Assembly (NCBI GenBank): GCA_036788215.1
Contig: DAIQNV010000015.1
Location: 1-53,199 of the forward strand
Direction of reading: 5' to 3'
Length of the DNA: 53,199 bases
From: DAIQNV01 sp036788215
Lineage (GTDB): Bacteria; Planctomycetota; Phycisphaerae; Phycisphaerales; UBA1924
A program made the translations under genes and the position numbers. A model generated the notes under the pieces. The model was not told the DNA's origin. It ran no database searches and worked only from the letters and a program-made list of their open reading frames with translations. This document shows positions 26,104 to 34,920 of this stretch, piece by piece (position 1 is the stretch's first letter; each line of letters begins with the position of its first letter).

Positions 26104-27332
26104 CGCGACGGGTCATCATCCTGGGCTCCACCGGCTCGATCGGCACGCAGACCGTCGACGCCATCGGAGCGCTGCACCGGGCGAGCGGGGCCGGGCTGTG
26201 CGAGCACCGCTTCGAGATCGTCGGGCTCGCGGCGGGCTCGAACGGGCCGGCGCTCGCTGAGCAGGCGGCCCGGCTCGGCGTGCGGGATCTCGCGATCGGG
26301 GACGCGTCGGCCGATCTCTCGGGCGCGCCCCGCGATGCCTCGATCCGGCGCGGGCCGGACGCTGCGGAGGCGCTCGTGCGCGAGGTCGGGGCGGACCTGG
26401 TCGTCGCGGCGATCGTGGGGGTGGCGGGCCTGCCCTCCACGCTGGCGGCGGTCGAACTGGGTCGGGACGTCGCGCTCGCGAACAAGGAGACGCTGGTCGC
26501 CGCCGGTCCGCTGGTCGTCAAGGCGGCCCGGGCCTCCGGTTCCCGTCTGTTCCCGGTCGATTCCGAGCACGCGGCGGCGTGGCAGTGCCTGGCGATGCTG
26601 CCCGGGTGCGCCCCGCACTGCCCGCTCGCGGGTCCGCCCGCGTCGCTGCGCCGGCTGATTATCACCGCTTCGGGCGGGGCCTTCCGCACGCGGGACGCGG
26701 AGAGCGTCTACCACGCGACGCCGGCGGAGGCCCTGGCGCACCCGACGTGGAACATGGGCGCCAAGGTCACGATCGACTGCGCAACGCTGACGAACAAGGC
26801 GCTCGAGCTCATCGAGGCGCACTGGCTCTTCGGCCTTAGTTCGAGGCAGATCGACGCGATCATCCACCCGCAGTCCACGGTGCACGCGATCGCGGAGCTC
26901 GCCGATGGCTCGATGATCGCGCAGATGGCCTCGCCCGATATGCGCCTGCCGATCGCCCAGGCGCTCTGCGCCGGGGCGGTCCCGCCCACCCTTGGGCTCG
27001 AGAACGCCCCGGCGGGGCTCGACCTGACCGGGCTCGGCGCGATGACCTTCGAGAAGCCCGATCTCGAACGCTTCCCGGCCCTGGCGCAGGCCCACCGCGT
27101 CATCGACGCGGGGGGCACCGCGGGCGCCGCCTTCAACGCGGCCAACGAGGCGGCGGTCGGGCTCTTCCTCGGCGGGCGGATCCCCTTCGGGCGGATCGCG
27201 GAGCTCTCGATCGCGGCGCTCGATGCGCACCGCGTGCGCCCGATCGGCGGTCTCGCCGATGTACACGCGGCGGACGCGGAGGCGCGGGCGTTCGTCGCGG
27301 AGCGGAGCCTCAGCACCGCGGGGGGCGGCTGA
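26100..27332 (+). CDS. dxr: 1-deoxy-D-xylulose 5-phosphate reductoisomerase
   Basis: 410 residues. It catalyses the NADPH-dependent second step of the MEP isoprenoid pathway, DXP to MEP. GSTGSIG at residues 9-15 is the NADPH motif. Further on are ALANKETLVAAG, the metal-binding PVDSEHAA, SGGAFR, and the long signature HPTWNMGAKVTIDCATLTNK followed by IHPQSTVHA. All metal and substrate residues appear intact, so fosmidomycin sensitivity would be expected. Coupled to rne by the ATGA overlap, and the next gene starts one base after its stop. An essential metabolic gene thus shares a transcript with RNase E and a glycosyltransferase. Confidence 0.96.
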   Translation: MTRRVIILGSTGSIGTQTVDAIGALHRASGAGLCEHRFEIVGLAAGSNGPALAEQAARLGVRDLAIGDASADLSGAPRDASIRRGPDAAEALVREVGADLVVAAIVGVAGLPSTLAAVELGRDVALANKETLVAAGPLVVKAARASGSRLFPVDSEHAAAWQCLAMLPGCAPHCPLAGPPASLRRLIITASGGAFRTRDAESVYHATPAEALAHPTWNMGAKVTIDCATLTNKALELIEAHWLFGLSSRQIDAIIHPQSTVHAIAELADGSMIAQMASPDMRLPIAQALCAGAVPPTLGLENAPAGLDLTGLGAMTFEKPDLERFPALAQAHRVIDAGGTAGAAFNAANEAAVGLFLGGRIPFGRIAELSIAALDAHRVRPIGGLADVHAADAEARAFVAERSLSTAGGG

Positions 27333-27333
27333 C

Positions 27334-29172
27334 ATGGCCAAGCGTCCATCGCCCGGGGGCGGCCCGGCGCGTCCCGGCCCGAAGCCCGGCGCGAACAAGG
27401 TGAGCCCCCTGCTCCAGCAGGCGATGAAGCTGCTCATAGGGGGCAAGTCGCGCGAGGCGCTCCCGCTCGTGGAGCAGGCGCTCCGCAAGGAGCCCAGCCA
27501 CCCGCAGGGGAACTACCTGATGGCGGCGGCGCTGTGCGCCGAGGCGAAGTACGACCGCGCCCTCTTCCACGCGGAACGGGCCGACAGCCTGATGCCGAAC
27601 AACGCCTCGGTGCTCATGACGCTGGGACAGGTGCAGGGCTTCCGGGGCGAGTACGCCCGGGCGGACGAGGCCTTCCAGCGCTCGATCGAGGTCGACGCGA
27701 ACCGCTCGGAGAGCTGGGAGGGGCGAGGGCTCATGCTCCGGCGCCTGCAGCGGGTCGACGAGGCCGAGGCCTGCCTGCGCCGGGCGATCGAGCTGGGCCC
27801 CAACCGTGATGGGTGCTGGGTGAACCTCGGGCTTGTCCTGCTCGAGACCGCCCGCGTGCACGAGGCGACCGACCACCTGCGCCTCGGGTCCGAGCGCTTC
27901 GCCCAGAGCCTGGCGGCCCAGCAGAAGTGGGCGTACGCGCTGCTGCACGACGACCGCGCGACCGCGGACGACCTGCTCACCGCGCACCGCCGGTGGGGGA
28001 GCATCGTCGAGGCGGCGGTCCGCCCCATGGGCCCGGGCTTCCCCGTTGACCGCGATCGCGATCGCCCGCTCCGCGTCGCGTACCTCTCCCCGGACCTCCA
28101 CCAGCACTCGGTCGCCTATTTCCTCGAGCCCCTGATGAAGGCCCACGACCGCGCACGCGTCGAGGTCTACGCCTACCACACGGGCCTCGTGCACGACGAC
28201 ACGACCAAGCGGCTGCAGGGCGTCGCCGACCACTGGCGCCCGCTCGAGCGGGCCCGCGACCGCGACATCGTCGCCCGGGTCAACCACGACCGCATCGACG
28301 TCCTCGTCGAGCTGACGGGCCACTACTCCAACAACCGCCTCACCTCCCTGGCACGCAGGCTCACGCCGGTGCAGGTGACCTACCTGGGCTACCCCGCCAC
28401 GACCGGGCTGACGCGCATCGACGCCCGCCTCGTCGATTCCCAGACCGATCCCGTCGACCCCGAACGACCGGACCCGGCGACCGAGAGGCTCGTCCGGCTC
28501 GACCCGTGTTTCCTCTGCTACAGCGCGCCGCCCAAGGCGCCGGCGCACGACCCCGCGCCGCCGGTCACCCGGGGCGAACCCTTCACCTTCGGCTCGTTCA
28601 ACAACCTCAAGAAGGTCGGGCCCTGGGTCCTCGACGCGTGGGCCGAGATCCTGAAGCGCTGCGACGGGGCCCGCCTCCTGCTCAAGGGGCGGGGATACGA
28701 CGACCCGGGCGTCCGCGAGCGCCTCGCCTCCGACTTCCGGTCCCGGGGCGTCGAGCCGGAGCGCGTCCGCATGATCGCCCGCACGAGCAGCCTCGAAGAG
28801 CACTTCGCGATGTACCACGAGGTCGACTGCGCCCTCGACACCTTCCCCTACAACGGCACCACGACGACCTGCGAAGCCGCCTGGATGGGCGTGCCCACGC
28901 TCACCACGCGCGGGGCCCACCACGCGGCCCGCGTGGGCGTGAGCCTCAACGCGGTGATGGGCCTCGACGACTTCACGCTGGACACGCCGGACGCCCTCGT
29001 CGACCGGGCGAGCGACCTCTTCGCCGACCCCGGGAGGCTCGTCGAGCTCCGCCCGGGCCTGCGCGACGCGATGCTCCGGAGCCCGCTGATGGACGCCCCC
29101 GCCTTCGCCCGTCGCATCGAGGACGCCTACCGGCAACTCTGGCACGCGTACATCGACTCCACCACCAAGTAG
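27334..29172 (+). CDS. TPR-containing O-GlcNAc-transferase-like glycosyltransferase (GT41)
   Basis: 612 residues. A basic, Pro/Gly-rich start is followed by four or five TPR units (about 22-190, for example PNNASVLMTLGQVQGFRGEYARAD cut into usual 34-residue helices). The GT41 catalytic half (about 235-605) follows. It has YLSPDLHQHSVAYF, carrying the family's His, then FGSFNNLKKVGPWVL with the donor-binding Lys, and PYNGTTTTCEAAWMGVPTL, the UDP-sugar loop. No signal peptide, so it acts in the cytoplasm on a protein or a lipid-linked acceptor. The start is one base after the dxr stop. The next four genes are sulfotransferases and GT4 enzymes, so a surface-glycan role is likely. Sugar donor unknown. 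Confidence 0.87.
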   Translation: MAKRPSPGGGPARPGPKPGANKVSPLLQQAMKLLIGGKSREALPLVEQALRKEPSHPQGNYLMAAALCAEAKYDRALFHAERADSLMPNNASVLMTLGQVQGFRGEYARADEAFQRSIEVDANRSESWEGRGLMLRRLQRVDEAEACLRRAIELGPNRDGCWVNLGLVLLETARVHEATDHLRLGSERFAQSLAAQQKWAYALLHDDRATADDLLTAHRRWGSIVEAAVRPMGPGFPVDRDRDRPLRVAYLSPDLHQHSVAYFLEPLMKAHDRARVEVYAYHTGLVHDDTTKRLQGVADHWRPLERARDRDIVARVNHDRIDVLVELTGHYSNNRLTSLARRLTPVQVTYLGYPATTGLTRIDARLVDSQTDPVDPERPDPATERLVRLDPCFLCYSAPPKAPAHDPAPPVTRGEPFTFGSFNNLKKVGPWVLDAWAEILKRCDGARLLLKGRGYDDPGVRERLASDFRSRGVEPERVRMIARTSSLEEHFAMYHEVDCALDTFPYNGTTTTCEAAWMGVPTLTTRGAHHAARVGVSLNAVMGLDDFTLDTPDALVDRASDLFADPGRLVELRPGLRDAMLRSPLMDAPAFARRIEDAYRQLWHAYIDSTTK

Positions 29173-29191
29173 AGCCACAAGGAGCCGCCCC

Positions 29192-29950
29192 GTGGGCATC
29201 GTCTGGATCGCGAGCTACCCCAAGAGCGGCAACACCTGGGTGCGGTTCCTCGTGCACCACCTGCTGCACGGGCCCGCCGAGTCCTCCGCCACCCTGAACG
29301 AGCGCATCCCGCCCATCCTGAAGGACCGCTCGTTCCCGGTGCCGGATGGCGGCTTCGTCTGCTCCAAGACCCACTTCGTCTGCGTCCCGAGCCACCCGCG
29401 CCTCGCGGAGACCGATCGCGCGGTCTACATCATCCGCAACCCGCGCGACGTCGCGCTCAGCGCCCTCAACTACCGGCGCCTGGGAGGCATGCCCGACTCC
29501 ATCCCCGATGCCAAGTACCTGCGGGCCTTCATCGCCCATCGGGGCGACCCCGAGTGGGCCCGCCAGGGCTTTGGCTCCTGGCCCCAGAACATCCAGACCT
29601 GGACCGCCCCCCTCCCCTTCCCCGTCCTCACGCTCCGCTATGAGCACCTCAAGTCGGACCCCATCGACCAGGCCCGGGCCATCGCAAGCTTCCTGGGCCT
29701 CTCCCCCACCGATGACGAACTCCGGGCCGCGGTCGACGCCTGCAGCTTCGGCCGGCTCCGCACCCTCGAACAGTCCGAGAAGGACAAGGGCGACCCCGAC
29801 ACCATCTTCAAGGGGCAGAACCAGGACCGCTTCTTTATGAACAAGGGCCTGACCGGCCAGCGTCTCGACGATATCGAGCCCGGTCTCGACGACGCCTTCG
29901 ACAAGGCGTTCGCCACAGAACTCGCGGGCCTCGGGTACACCCGCCCCTAG
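29192..29950 (+). CDS. PAPS-dependent sulfotransferase (cytosolic-type fold)
   Basis: 252 residues, GTG start with GGAG eleven bases upstream. The PAPS 5'-phosphosulfate loop is YPKSGNTWVR at residues 9-18 and the 3'-phosphate site is RNPRDVALSALNY near 82-94. Both are the standard Sulfotransfer_1 signatures. A later FMNKGLTGQ resembles the family's C-terminal RKGxxGDW region in a diverged form. It transfers sulfate from PAPS to a hydroxyl or amino group, probably on a sugar. It lies 19 bases after the GT41 gene and 35 before the GT4 gene, an arrangement that points to sulfation of the glycan made by its neighbours. Confidence 0.87.
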   Translation: MGIVWIASYPKSGNTWVRFLVHHLLHGPAESSATLNERIPPILKDRSFPVPDGGFVCSKTHFVCVPSHPRLAETDRAVYIIRNPRDVALSALNYRRLGGMPDSIPDAKYLRAFIAHRGDPEWARQGFGSWPQNIQTWTAPLPFPVLTLRYEHLKSDPIDQARAIASFLGLSPTDDELRAAVDACSFGRLRTLEQSEKDKGDPDTIFKGQNQDRFFMNKGLTGQRLDDIEPGLDDAFDKAFATELAGLGYTRP

Positions 29951-29985
29951 ACTCCGCCCCACGCCGGGCCCCGGGAACTCACACT

Positions 29986-31167
29986 GTGCGCGTCTGCCAC
30001 TTCCTCCAAGCGATCCGCCTCGAACGGGGCGGTGTCGTGCGCGCCGTGCTCGATCTCGCCACGCTCCTCGCCGCCCGGGGCACGCGGGTCACGGTCGTCA
30101 CCCACGACGCGCAGGACCGACCCAGGGAATGGGCGGCGCCGAGCAGGGTGCCCGAGGTCGTCGAGATCGGGCCCTGGGGCCCGTTGATGCGCCTCACCAA
30201 GCCCCAACTGGCGAAGTTCCGCGAGGTGCTCGCCGACGCGGACCTCCTGCACATCCACGCCTGCTGGAACCCCGCCAACACCCAGCTCGCATCGCTCGCA
30301 CGATCCATGGGCAAGCCCTACATCCAGTCCGTCCACGGCATGCTCGACGACTGGTCGATGGCGCAGTCCACGCTGAAGAAGAAGCTCTTCCTCGCCGCCG
30401 GTGGGTCGAAGACCCTGAAGAACGCCGCGCTCGTGCACTGCACCGCCGAAGCGGAACTCACGCAGGCCCGCAAGTGGTTCGCCCCGGCGGAGGGCGTGGT
30501 CGTGCCCCTCGTCTTCGACCTCGCGCCCTACCGCGACCTGCCGGGCCCGGGCCCGGCCCGCGAAGCCTTCGCGGACAAGCTCCGGCCCGCGAAGGGCGCG
30601 AAGGCCGACCCCACCGTTCTCTTCCTCTCCCGCGTGCACTACAAGAAAGGCCCGGACGTCTTCATCCGGGCCGTCGCCCTCCTGCGCGACCGGGGCACGC
30701 CCGTCCGCGCCCTGATCGCGGGCACCGCGGAGGAGCAGGCGTACGGGGACAAGATGCTCGCGCTCGTGAAGGAACTGAACCTCACGGGGAGCGTCCACTT
30801 CCTGGGCATGGTCACGGGCGACACCAAGACCAGCCTCTACCAGCTCGCCGATGTCTTCGCCCTGCCGACGAGTCAGGAGAACTTCGGCTTCGTCTTCCCG
30901 GAAGCCATGGCCTGCCGCACGCCGGTCATCACCACGACGGGCGTCGACACCCACCCCGAGCTCGTCGCGAGCGGGGGCGCGATCACCGCCGACCGCACGC
31001 CCGAGGCCTTCGCGGACGCGATCGGGGAACTGCTCGCCGATGCCCCGCGCCGCGAACGCATGGGCGAGGCGGGACGGGCTTGGGTGCTCGACCAACTCGA
31101 CCCCGACACCGTCGCCGAACGCTTCGAGGCCGCGTACGCCACCGCTGCTGGGGGAAAGAAGCGATGA
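29986..31167 (+). CDS. Glycosyltransferase, GT4 family (GT-B fold)
   Basis: 393 residues, GTG start. The N-terminal acceptor domain begins MRVCHFLQAIRLERGGVVRAVLDLATLL, with the Gly-Gly loop typical of GT4. The nucleotide-sugar domain has VLFLSRVHYKKGPDVFIRAVALL and the signature ADVFALPTSQENFGFVFPEAMACRTPVITT, in which the two Glu of the E-x7-E motif are present (written here as overlapping pieces of the family pattern). It is cytoplasmic or membrane-associated and adds a sugar to a growing glycan. It overlaps the next glycosyltransferase by ATGA, so the two are coupled. Sugar and acceptor cannot be read. Confidence 0.87.
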   Translation: MRVCHFLQAIRLERGGVVRAVLDLATLLAARGTRVTVVTHDAQDRPREWAAPSRVPEVVEIGPWGPLMRLTKPQLAKFREVLADADLLHIHACWNPANTQLASLARSMGKPYIQSVHGMLDDWSMAQSTLKKKLFLAAGGSKTLKNAALVHCTAEAELTQARKWFAPAEGVVVPLVFDLAPYRDLPGPGPAREAFADKLRPAKGAKADPTVLFLSRVHYKKGPDVFIRAVALLRDRGTPVRALIAGTAEEQAYGDKMLALVKELNLTGSVHFLGMVTGDTKTSLYQLADVFALPTSQENFGFVFPEAMACRTPVITTTGVDTHPELVASGGAITADRTPEAFADAIGELLADAPRRERMGEAGRAWVLDQLDPDTVAERFEAAYATAAGGKKR

Positions 31168-32489
31168 CCGCTGCGCACAGCCCCGGCCCGTTTTTCCCCG
31201 GCGCCAAGACCCGCCCCCGCGTCGCCATCATCGCCAACGCGCCGGCCCCCTACCGCCTCGCCCAGCACACCCGCATCGTGCGCGAGCTCCCGGAGATCGA
31301 GCTCATCACCATCTTCAAGCACGAGCACAACAACTCGCCATGGAAGAACCCCCTGCCCGACGAGATCAACCCCGTCGTCTTCGGCAAGGGCGAGTACATG
31401 ACGCAGAAGAACAAGGGCCTCAACGGGCCCCGTCAGTGGACCCGCGGGGGTGACATCATCCGCTTCCTGAAGGACCACGCGGTCGACCTCGTCATCATCA
31501 CGGGGTACAACGACCTGGGCCTCCTCCGCATCATCCGCTGGTGCCACGGGCGCAGGCTGCCCGTCTTCATGTTCAACGACTCCAACAAGTACGGGGACCG
31601 CGCCAAGGGGCCCGCCAAGGCCTTCAAGAAGGCCTATGTCCCCTTCGTTCTCAACTCGCTCTCCGGCCTCATGCCCTGCGGGCGCAACGGCGTCGACTAC
31701 TTCCGCCCCTATGGCTTCAAGGGTTCCCCCGCCTTCTACATGCCCCACGAGCCCGACTACGACATGATCGCGCACCTCCCGGGCGAACTCGTCGCGGAGA
31801 AGAAGGCCCAGCATGGCCTGCGCGATGACCTCAAGTACATCAACTACTGCGCCCGCATGACGAGGGTGAAGCGCCCGGACCTCCTCGTCACCGCCTTCGC
31901 GAAGATCGCGGGCGAGCGCCCCGACTGGGGCCTCGTCTTCGTCGGCGGGGGCGAACTGCTCGAGGACACGAAAGCCCTCGTCCCCGATCACCTGAGGGAC
32001 CGCGTCGTCTTCACCGGTTTCGTCGATGGCCCGGCCAATGTCGCCGCGCTCTACAGGGCCTGCGAGATCCACTGCCTCCCCTCGGTCTACGAGCCCTGGG
32101 CGGCGGTCGTCCCCGAGGCGTGCGCCGCCGGGCTCGCCATCGTCTCGAGCCATGTCGTCGGCGCCGCGGCGGAGTGCGTCCGCGAGGGCGTCAACGGCTA
32201 TACCTTCGAGTCGGGCAACACGGGCGACCTCGCCGACAAACTCCTCAAGGCAACCGCCCCGGGCGAAACCGACAAGCTCAAGGCCGGCTCCACCACCGTC
32301 ATCAACGACTGGCGCACCCGGGGCGACCCAGTCGACGCGGTGCGCCGCGCCTGCGAGATGTCCGGCATCCTCGCCCCGCGCTCCGGGCAGAAGCCCAAGG
32401 GCGACCCCGAGCACGACTGGAAGATCGACGCGGAGAAGGGCGTCAACGCCTTCGCCACACGCACCCCCATCAACCCCTTCGCCCAGTAA
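31164..32489 (+). CDS. Glycosyltransferase, GT4 family, second copy
   Basis: 441 residues. A GT-B enzyme with a longer, more basic N-terminal domain (RVAIIANAPAPYRLAQH) and a C-terminal domain with YINYCARMTRVKRPDLLV. The signature SVYEPWAAVVPEACAAGLAIV carries the E-x7-E pair. Residues after about 395 form a tail (SGQKPKGDPEHDWKIDAEKG) not usual in the family. Not a close paralogue of the upstream GT4, so the two probably add different sugars. Start fixed by the ATGA overlap with that gene. After its stop comes a 160-base repeat-bearing spacer and then a second sulfotransferase. Confidence 0.85.
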   Translation: MTAAHSPGPFFPGAKTRPRVAIIANAPAPYRLAQHTRIVRELPEIELITIFKHEHNNSPWKNPLPDEINPVVFGKGEYMTQKNKGLNGPRQWTRGGDIIRFLKDHAVDLVIITGYNDLGLLRIIRWCHGRRLPVFMFNDSNKYGDRAKGPAKAFKKAYVPFVLNSLSGLMPCGRNGVDYFRPYGFKGSPAFYMPHEPDYDMIAHLPGELVAEKKAQHGLRDDLKYINYCARMTRVKRPDLLVTAFAKIAGERPDWGLVFVGGGELLEDTKALVPDHLRDRVVFTGFVDGPANVAALYRACEIHCLPSVYEPWAAVVPEACAAGLAIVSSHVVGAAAECVREGVNGYTFESGNTGDLADKLLKATAPGETDKLKAGSTTVINDWRTRGDPVDAVRRACEMSGILAPRSGQKPKGDPEHDWKIDAEKGVNAFATRTPINPFAQ

Positions 32490-32500
32490 CACACCCCCAA

Positions 32501-32639
32501 ACGAGCCCGAAGCGCCAGCGAGGGACGACCAACCCCAGACCCCCGACCACGCGACCACCCATAGAGCCCCGAGCGTAAGCGAGCGGGCTGATCAACTCGC
32601 GAGTCACCCACGTAACGAGCCCGAAGCGCCAGCGAGGGA
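32501..32639 (+). repeat. Three REP-like extragenic elements
   Basis: Two near-identical 25-bp copies (32501-32525 and 32615-32639, core CCCGAAGCGCCAGCGAGGG) flank a diverged copy at 32564-32587 (CCCGAGCGTAAGCGAGCGGG). Each core is an imperfect palindrome. Elements of this look are, from memory, common between genes of planctomycetes. The third copy ends with GAGGGA nine bases before the next ATG and thus supplies its Shine-Dalgarno. Confidence 0.7.
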
Positions 32640-32648
32640 AAGAACCCC

Positions 32649-33533
32649 ATGCCCCTCCCCCACTTCCTCATCATCGGCGGCATGAAGTGCGGCAGCACCA
32701 CGCTCTACCGCGACCTCGGCACGCACCCGCGCATCTTCTTTCCCATCGACAAGGAACCCGAGAACCTGTGCAGGCCCGAGGTCACCTCCGATGCGGGGCG
32801 GGCCGAGTACGCGAAGATGTTCGAAGCCGCCGGCGCTGACCAGCTCTGCGCCGAGGCATCGACCGCCTACACCAAGCGCCCCCACGCCGACGGCACCGCC
32901 CAGCGGGCCCGGCGCCTCTGCGGGCCGGGCCTGCGCGTGATCTACGTCGTCCGCGAGCCGATCGCCCGCATCACTTCGCACCACCACCATGACCTGACCT
33001 ACGGCATGATGCCCCCGAGCCTTGCCCAGGCGATCGACAGCCACCCCGACCTCCTCGACTTCACCCGTTACGCCTGGCAGGTCGAGCCCTGGATCGACGC
33101 CCTCGGTCCCGAGCGCGTGCGCGTCCTCCGCTTCGAGGACTACACGAAAGCCCGCGCTGAGACCACCGCCGACCTCGAGTCCTGGCTGGGCCTCGACCCC
33201 CGCCCCGACCTCGTCGAGGAGGACAAGATCTTCAACAAGTCCGAGGGCAAGCCCGTGATGACCGGGCGCTGGCGCTCCGTGCAGGGCCACCCCGTCTACC
33301 AGAAACTCATCCGCCCCCTCCTGCCCCTGGGCCTGAAGGACAAGATGCGCAACGCCCTGCTCCCCAAGGCGAAGCACGAACGCCAGAAGCCCACGCCCGA
33401 GCTCGCCTCCACGATCCTCGACCGCCTGGCCGAGGACCATGAACGCCTGCGCCAGATCATGGGCCTTCAAGCCCCGGTCTGGGACCGCGGAAAGACGCTC
33501 GCGAAACTGCAGACCCCCGCATCCACCACCTGA
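32649..33533 (+). CDS. Sulfotransferase, heparan/carbohydrate type
   Basis: 294 residues. GGMKCGSTTLYRDLGTHP (residues 10-27) is the PAPS 5' loop of the GlcNAc/heparan sulfotransferase branch, clearly different from the YPKSGNTW type upstream. KEPENLC follows as in that branch. The 3'-phosphate site is YVVREPIARITSHHHHD (about residues 98-114), with an unusual run of four His. It probably sulfates a carbohydrate outside or at the membrane, but no signal peptide is visible, so the reaction would be cytoplasmic. It ends the glycan cluster. Its ribosome site lies in a REP-like repeat. Confidence 0.87.
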   Translation: MPLPHFLIIGGMKCGSTTLYRDLGTHPRIFFPIDKEPENLCRPEVTSDAGRAEYAKMFEAAGADQLCAEASTAYTKRPHADGTAQRARRLCGPGLRVIYVVREPIARITSHHHHDLTYGMMPPSLAQAIDSHPDLLDFTRYAWQVEPWIDALGPERVRVLRFEDYTKARAETTADLESWLGLDPRPDLVEEDKIFNKSEGKPVMTGRWRSVQGHPVYQKLIRPLLPLGLKDKMRNALLPKAKHERQKPTPELASTILDRLAEDHERLRQIMGLQAPVWDRGKTLAKLQTPASTT

Positions 33534-33577
33534 CCGGCGCCACTATCCGCGAAGCGGGCAGCGCTCTTCTCCGAGTA

Positions 33578-34609
33578 CTACCTCACATCCACATCCACCA
33601 CCACCGCCTTGTGGTCGCTCCCCGTCCCCCCCACCGCCTCCCACGACACCACCCGCGCGCCCCGGGGCACCAGCACATCATCGATCGCGAGCTGCGCCGG
33701 CCACACCGAGGACGCCGGCCAGGTGCCCGTCGGGCGCAGCACCGGCTTGGCGCGGCGCAGGCCCAGCTCGTGCCACAGGCGGAGTGAACGCGAGCCGGTG
33801 GGCGTCGCGTTCAGGTCACCCGCCGCGAGGTGGGGCAGATTGCGCGGCCCGATGTGCGCCCGCGTCCGCTCGATGAACCCGGTCAGATGCTCGTTCCCCT
33901 CCGCCCAACGCGCTGCGCTGCGCGGGCTGTGGGGATGAATCAGCGTGAACGCGAATGGGCCACCCCGGTCATCCGGGCGATCCAGGATCATCTGGCGCAT
34001 CCCGCCCGCTGCGGTGAGCCACGCGCCCCGCTCGCCGGTCACGACATCCATTTGGGGCCACTTCGTCAGCACGACCTTGAACCCGACATCCGCCTTCGCC
34101 GAGACCCAGTAGTGGCCGAAGCGCTCCCGCCACACGCCCCCCGCCTTGAATTCCTCCATCAGCCACACCGGCCCCTCGAGCAGGCCCACCACGTCCGCGC
34201 CCGAGTCGAGGAGCAGCGACCGCACCGCCGCTTCATCTTCTGACGCGTGCGCGTTGAAGATCATCACCCGCACCACCGAGGACTCCGACTCCGGGGGCGA
34301 CACCAGCCACACCCGCCCGCCCGACGCGACCCCGAGCAGGGCCAGGAGCGCCCCGACCAGCGCGAAGCTCCCCGCACCCCAACGCCTGCGCCACAGCCAC
34401 CACCCCGCCAGACCCGCCGACACCAGGCCCGCCTGGGCGCAGAACTGGGCGACGAGGTCGACCCCGGAGGCCACCGACCCGATCACCCACGCGGCGCACG
34501 CGGTGACGACGGGCAGGGCCACCGCGAACCGCACCCCCGCCCAGCCCGGGCCCCGACGCGGGCGGAGCCGACGCACCCCGGGGGTCGCCTTGCTCTCTGA
34601 TCCCCCCAT
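33578..34609 (-). CDS. Membrane-anchored endonuclease/exonuclease/phosphatase (EEP) family protein
   Basis: 343 residues from ATG (MGGSESK); a TTG 24 bases upstream with GAGGTGAGGG before it is an alternative start. Three hydrophobic helices in about residues 28-110 anchor it. The EEP domain (about 112-343) has the metal and catalytic residues: FNAHASEDE, VVGLLEG (Glu), TLIHPHSP (His), AAGDLNATP (Asp, Asn) and GSDHKAVV (Asp-His). These enzymes cut phosphodiesters in nucleic acids, lipids or inositol phosphates. The membrane-anchored form suggests an extracellular substrate. Convergent with the sulfotransferase (44 bases apart). A strong minus-strand terminator lies upstream, so it has its own promoter or is reached only by read-through. 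Confidence 0.8.
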   Translation of the reverse strand: MGGSESKATPGVRRLRPRRGPGWAGVRFAVALPVVTACAAWVIGSVASGVDLVAQFCAQAGLVSAGLAGWWLWRRRWGAGSFALVGALLALLGVASGGRVWLVSPPESESSVVRVMIFNAHASEDEAAVRSLLLDSGADVVGLLEGPVWLMEEFKAGGVWRERFGHYWVSAKADVGFKVVLTKWPQMDVVTGERGAWLTAAGGMRQMILDRPDDRGGPFAFTLIHPHSPRSAARWAEGNEHLTGFIERTRAHIGPRNLPHLAAGDLNATPTGSRSLRLWHELGLRRAKPVLRPTGTWPASSVWPAQLAIDDVLVPRGARVVSWEAVGGTGSDHKAVVVDVDVR

Positions 34610-34690
34610 GGTTTCGCGAGCGCCACCTGTCAAGCCCTCACCTCACTCCGGGTCCCACCCGACCCCGCTTGGCAAGCCCGGTCGGGCCCG

Positions 34691-34734
34691 ATAAAAAGAA
34701 AGCGAGGCGCCATGTGTGTCACACGGCGCCCCGC
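34691..34734 (-). terminator. Intrinsic terminator on the minus strand
   Basis: On the minus strand GCG and GGCGCC stems (with one A-C mismatch) pair with GGCGCC and CGC, the inner CACA/TGTG closes a three-base loop, and TTTCTTTTTAT follows. No protein gene lies upstream of it on this strand, so it must end a short transcript. Confidence 0.8.
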
Positions 34735-34843
34735 TGGAGGAGAGAGAGATCGCTTGTACTCTACGAACAGGCCGGCCTTCATGATCGCTTGCAAGGCCGT
34801 CTCCGCAGGATTTTCTATTTTCACATCCGAATACCTGATCGGC

Positions 34844-34863
34844 GGTTGAAAGGCCTTTCAACC
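34844..34863. repeat. Perfect 20-bp palindrome
   Basis: GGTTGAAAGG followed by its exact complement CCTTTCAACC, with no spacer. As DNA it looks like a dimer operator about 200 bases before the mrp-type gene; as RNA it is a stable hairpin of the minus-strand candidate RNA. Confidence 0.6.
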
Positions 34864-34920
34864 ACCTTTCTCCGTTCTCTACTTCGGCTTTGTGTGTAAA
34901 TCCCGTTAAAAACACGGGTT

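Larger units (their letters stand above)
34691..34905 (-). ncRNA. Candidate small RNA or attenuated leader, minus strand
   Basis: The 215 bases upstream of the terminator are markedly AT-richer than the rest of the window. They contain the perfect 20-bp palindrome at 34844-34863 and a CGGCCTT/AAGGCCG stem near 34771-34796. The one long frame here (from GTG at 34824) runs through the terminator without a stop, so it is probably not a gene. It may be an independent small RNA, or a leader that attenuates transcription into the EEP gene. The start is not determined; 34905 is a guess. Confidence 0.4.

Noticed and set aside
32501..32639. CRISPR-like direct repeats
   Set aside because: Only two near-identical copies and one diverged, with unequal spacers and coding genes close by; no cas gene in the window.
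34643..34915. 90-codon minus-strand ORF through the terminator at 34691-34734
   Set aside because: No family resemblance and it would have to read through the terminator; the region is better explained as RNA.
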